Shown piece by piece: positions 61,680 through 64,000 of a stretch of 64,000 nucleotides of DNA (positions within the stretch are counted from its first letter, which is position 1; the number at the start of each line of letters is the position of its first letter). The stretch lies in the NCBI GenBank assembly GCA_000697475.1, contig JNEU01000511.1:44999-108998 (forward strand), written 5' to 3'. This stretch comes from Lichtheimia corymbifera B2541. Lineage: Eukaryota > Mucoromycota > Mucoromycetes > Mucorales > Lichtheimiaceae. The position numbers and the translations under genes are program-made. The notes beneath the pieces are model-generated. The model was not told where the DNA came from, did no database searches, and saw nothing but the letters and a program-made list of their open reading frames with translations.

Positions 61680-62240
61680 CTCCTAAATTTGGGCTGCCCG
61701 ATTCATAAAACATCATAATGAAACTTGCGATTTTTAAATCAATCGAGTTGATAAGCATGACTCAGCGAACTTGCTTACCAAGTTTCAAGTTCAAGGAGGG
61801 CAATCCCAAGGTAATTCATAGTATTTGGCATTTCAATAAATCCGGGCGGGTGCGGAATTTCAGTCCATCATAGTAAACCCCACATTACACCCTCCCATTC
61901 AAAATCTTTGAATGAAGTGTGGGTTCTTTATTAATACAAAGTTGATCAGCATGTCCAAGAGCACCTTGTGTGCAAGTTTCAGGTTCGAGGGGTGTGCTCT
62001 CAAGGTCATGCATTAATTACAGTGTGCATGGATTTATCTGACAGTGTCTGGCCTATTTAATTTCCACTTCTTCCACACCCAACCTCTTGCCCCTTCTTCC
62101 CATTCTCAACTGTTGCCCCATTCAACTACAAGCAGCACTTGCGAACGATTGTCCTTCTTCAACCCATCATGTCAATGCTACAACTCCCTTGATCCGAAAG
62201 CCTTTGACTGAATGGCAAGTGCATGGCGCGTGCAACCCAC
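61680..62240 (+). repeat. Dispersed repeat R, copy 2
   Basis: Aligns along its whole length with 24745-25302. Core units start near 61747 and 61943. The TATTTAATT box (about 62054), the CT-rich tract with CTCTTGCC and CTCAACTGTTG, and the short ATG frame (ATGTCA at 62169, stopping after a few codons) are all conserved. Same orientation in the window as copy 1. Confidence 0.75.
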
Positions 62241-62960
62241 TTCAACACACGCCTTTCTTGAAAGCACACACTGTCCTGCACACTCCTCTACCACAATCAA
62301 ACGCAACAGCATTCATTACAGAAGTTGCCATTGGCGAGGTCTCTACTCCATTGTCACAAGTTACTTGCAGTAACCTGTCTTGCAGCCGTTTTTGTGCGGA
62401 CAGCAGATAGCCATTGTATAGAAACAGCTTATTTACGCATACCAACTTGGTTCAAGGCATACGGATTCCTATGGATGATCCCATATCAGCCATCAACTAC
62501 TACTGCAAAGAGAACGACCAAGCAAGTGATTGACCGACTGCCGGATGAAAAAGAAAGTACGTCAGCAAGCGAGCACAGGAGTTCTTTCTATCAACACGTT
62601 GGATCTGCAATGATCATGGATGGGATGATGGATGCAATCAAGCACAGTGATTGGGTGATCCGAAAAGGTCGTTTTGGTTACATGGAACGTCGCCAAGGCA
62701 AAGGATGGACCGATGTTATGTGGATACGGCTGATAGTGACGATGATGGATTGGATGCCGTGGACGAGAGGGCTTGTATCTTTGGCGAAAGATGGTTTACA
62801 GCGATGGATGACATTGGGACACTCAAACCAATGCATGCTGCAGCTATTGTATACTCATGGATCAAGATGCTTATGACAGCAGCAACCAAGAATACAATGG
62901 CGCACAACGATAGCCGCTGGTTCTGTGTAATCCACTGGGATGCAAAGAGAGGATAGAAGT
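62241..62960 (+). pseudogene. Decayed gene following repeat R copy 2
   Basis: A plus-strand frame contains TAYLRIPTWFKAYGFL, then FYQHVGSAMIMDGMMDAI and RKGRFGYMERRQGKGW up to about 62720. The natural continuation (YVDTADSDDDGLDAVDERA, then MDDIGTLKPMHAAAI) lies in another frame up to a stop at 62954. A frameshift near 62715 explains this. The last about 190 bases recur inverted at 63775-63964. No family recognised. Confidence 0.5.
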
Positions 62961-62990
62961 TTGAAGGTCGGAAAACGAGATTGGATAGTC
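62806..62990 (+). repeat. Left arm of an inverted repeat
   Basis: ATGGATGACATTGGGACA... through AGATTGGATAG matches, in reverse orientation, 63775-63964 at roughly 75-80%. Shared blocks include CAATGCATGC, GCAGCAACCAAGAATACAATG and GAGATTGGAT. Confidence 0.7.
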
Positions 62991-63691
62991 AACATCATTG
63001 TATCTAGACCCTTTTGCTCCTTTGTCCTATTACATTCATTATTAAAGCTTACTTGTCCATATGTTCATACACGATAGGCAGTAGTATTCCCAGGATTGTA
63101 CGCAGGTTAAATAGACGCTTGTATTTCAAAGATAATAAACCCATAGTAACTGTACCCAACAATAATGCTTGTTGCAGTAAGCTTGGTCCATTGTAAGTTC
63201 CAAGTCATTGCGTTTCAGAAAGAGTGAGCTCTGATGCAATGTGGCACGAACACCTAATGGCAACTTTCAGCATGTACTACCTTGTTGTATGTGAAGCCTT
63301 ATATTCGAACGAGCCCTGGAGACAAACAATACCATTACCCCTCATACCCGGGTGCAGTTATCATATTTGACTTGTTCACTATACCATGATCAACTTGAAG
63401 AAGTACCATACGCTCTATCATAGGCGGATCTTACTATAGGCGTATAGGGGCAAATGTCCATCATGCACGCTCTGCCAATAAGATCGACCCTTCAGTTTGG
63501 CTAGTTACACAATCACATCCTCCTGCATCTTTAGCTCTAAGGTGAGTGAGGCAATTGGCAATAAACAAAGACCTTCTGTCATATAGCATCAGGCTTACAG
63601 TGTATGTAAAACATAAAATCACTTGTGCCTCTAAACTTTACAAGCGTCTATTTAAACATGTATACAATCAGTTATTGGCACTACCCATCGT
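62991..63691. other. Spacer between inverted repeat arms
   Basis: No gene supported; AT-rich with short frames only. Confidence 0.35.
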
Positions 63692-63964
63692 CTAATCAGT
63701 ATATGAACAATGAAGCTTTAATGAATGTAATATGACAGAAGGAACGAGAGCGTCTCGATACAATGATGTGGGTCTAATCCAATCTCCCCTTCCGGCCTTC
63801 AACAGATTTCTATCCTTCCTTTCCTTCCAGATGCGAACCAGTGGATCACAAAGAATCAGCAGGTGTCGTTGTGTCATTGTATTCTTGGTTGCTGCCGTCG
63901 TAGCGTCTTCATCCACGATTGTAACTGTTGCATGCATTGACTTGAATGTTGCAATATCATCCAT
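63692..63964 (-). pseudogene. Inverted, partial copy of the 62.8-63.0 kb gene fragment
   Basis: The minus strand opens with MDDIATFKSMHATV and contains TTAATKNTMTQ, matching MDDIGTLKPMHAAAI and TAATKNTMAHN on the other arm. The frame runs to a stop at 63692. The window ends 36 bases beyond its first codon, so the upstream part of this copy is not visible. Confidence 0.55.
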
Positions 63965-64000
63965 GGTGGTAAATCCTCTCTTGTCAAGATATAAGCCCTC

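Overview
The window is nuclear DNA of a fungus. It is most likely an early-diverging zygomycete-grade fungus (Mucoromycota, probably Mucorales). The evidence is many short spliceosomal introns (commonly 52-80 nt, with CTAAC/CTGAC-like branch points), an HSP90 ending in MEEVD, a fungal Prm1, Hal4/Sat4-type kinase, Rtg3-like bHLH factor and CreA/Mig1-type zinc finger, and lineage-specific gene families of the kind I associate with Mucorales. I assigned the organism from gene content only. Gene models below were built by hand from reading frames and splice sites; every exon chain given with coordinates keeps frame through to its stop.

Layout. 1-620: broken tail of an unidentified gene. 0.9-4.8 kb: HSP90 and a WW/FF-domain TCERG1-like factor. 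5.1-6.25 kb: decayed sequence related to 34.98-35.2 kb. 6.5-7.6 kb: proteasome beta3 subunit. 7.9-8.5 kb: Ser/Pro-rich unknown protein. 8.5-9.9 kb: decayed, probably transposon-derived sequence. 11.5-12.7 kb: CreA/Mig1-like C2H2 factor. 14.2-16.5 kb: FYRN/FYRC chromatin protein. 17.7-19.3 kb: Hal4/Sat4-family kinase. 19.5-21.5 kb: bHLH-zip factor. 22.8-31.2 kb: a tandem segmental duplication carrying two broken copies of a lineage-specific gene (family A), a truncated TRM7 pseudogene, an inserted repeat block with a 201-bp tandem array, and then the intact TRM7 gene. 31.35-34.1 kb: SWI3/RSC8. 34.4-35.5 kb: decayed repeat. 35.7-36.6 kb: SAR1. 36.8-38.6 kb: PRM1. 39.55-40.8 kb: four-finger C2H2 factor. 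43.05-44.9 kb: TBC-domain RabGAP. 46.5-49.9 kb: 919-aa coiled-coil protein. 52.0-54.1 kb: alternative NADH dehydrogenase with two EF-hands. 54.8-64 kb: a repeat-rich region with one intact lineage-specific gene (family B, 543 aa), a partial duplicate of it, several broken genes, a dispersed repeat shared with 24.7-25.3 kb, and an inverted repeat near the right edge.

The housekeeping genes do not form a pathway cluster. They cover folding and turnover (HSP90, proteasome), transcription and chromatin (TCERG1-like, FYRN/FYRC, SWI3, four putative DNA-binding factors), secretion (SAR1, RabGAP), respiration (NDE), tRNA modification (TRM7) and cell fusion (PRM1). The unusual parts are the two accessory islands (22-30 kb and 54-64 kb), where unfamiliar gene families, pseudogenes and repeats sit together, and a few splicing oddities: GC-AG introns in HSP90 and in the FYRN/FYRC gene, and an ATG-only coding exon in the proteasome gene.
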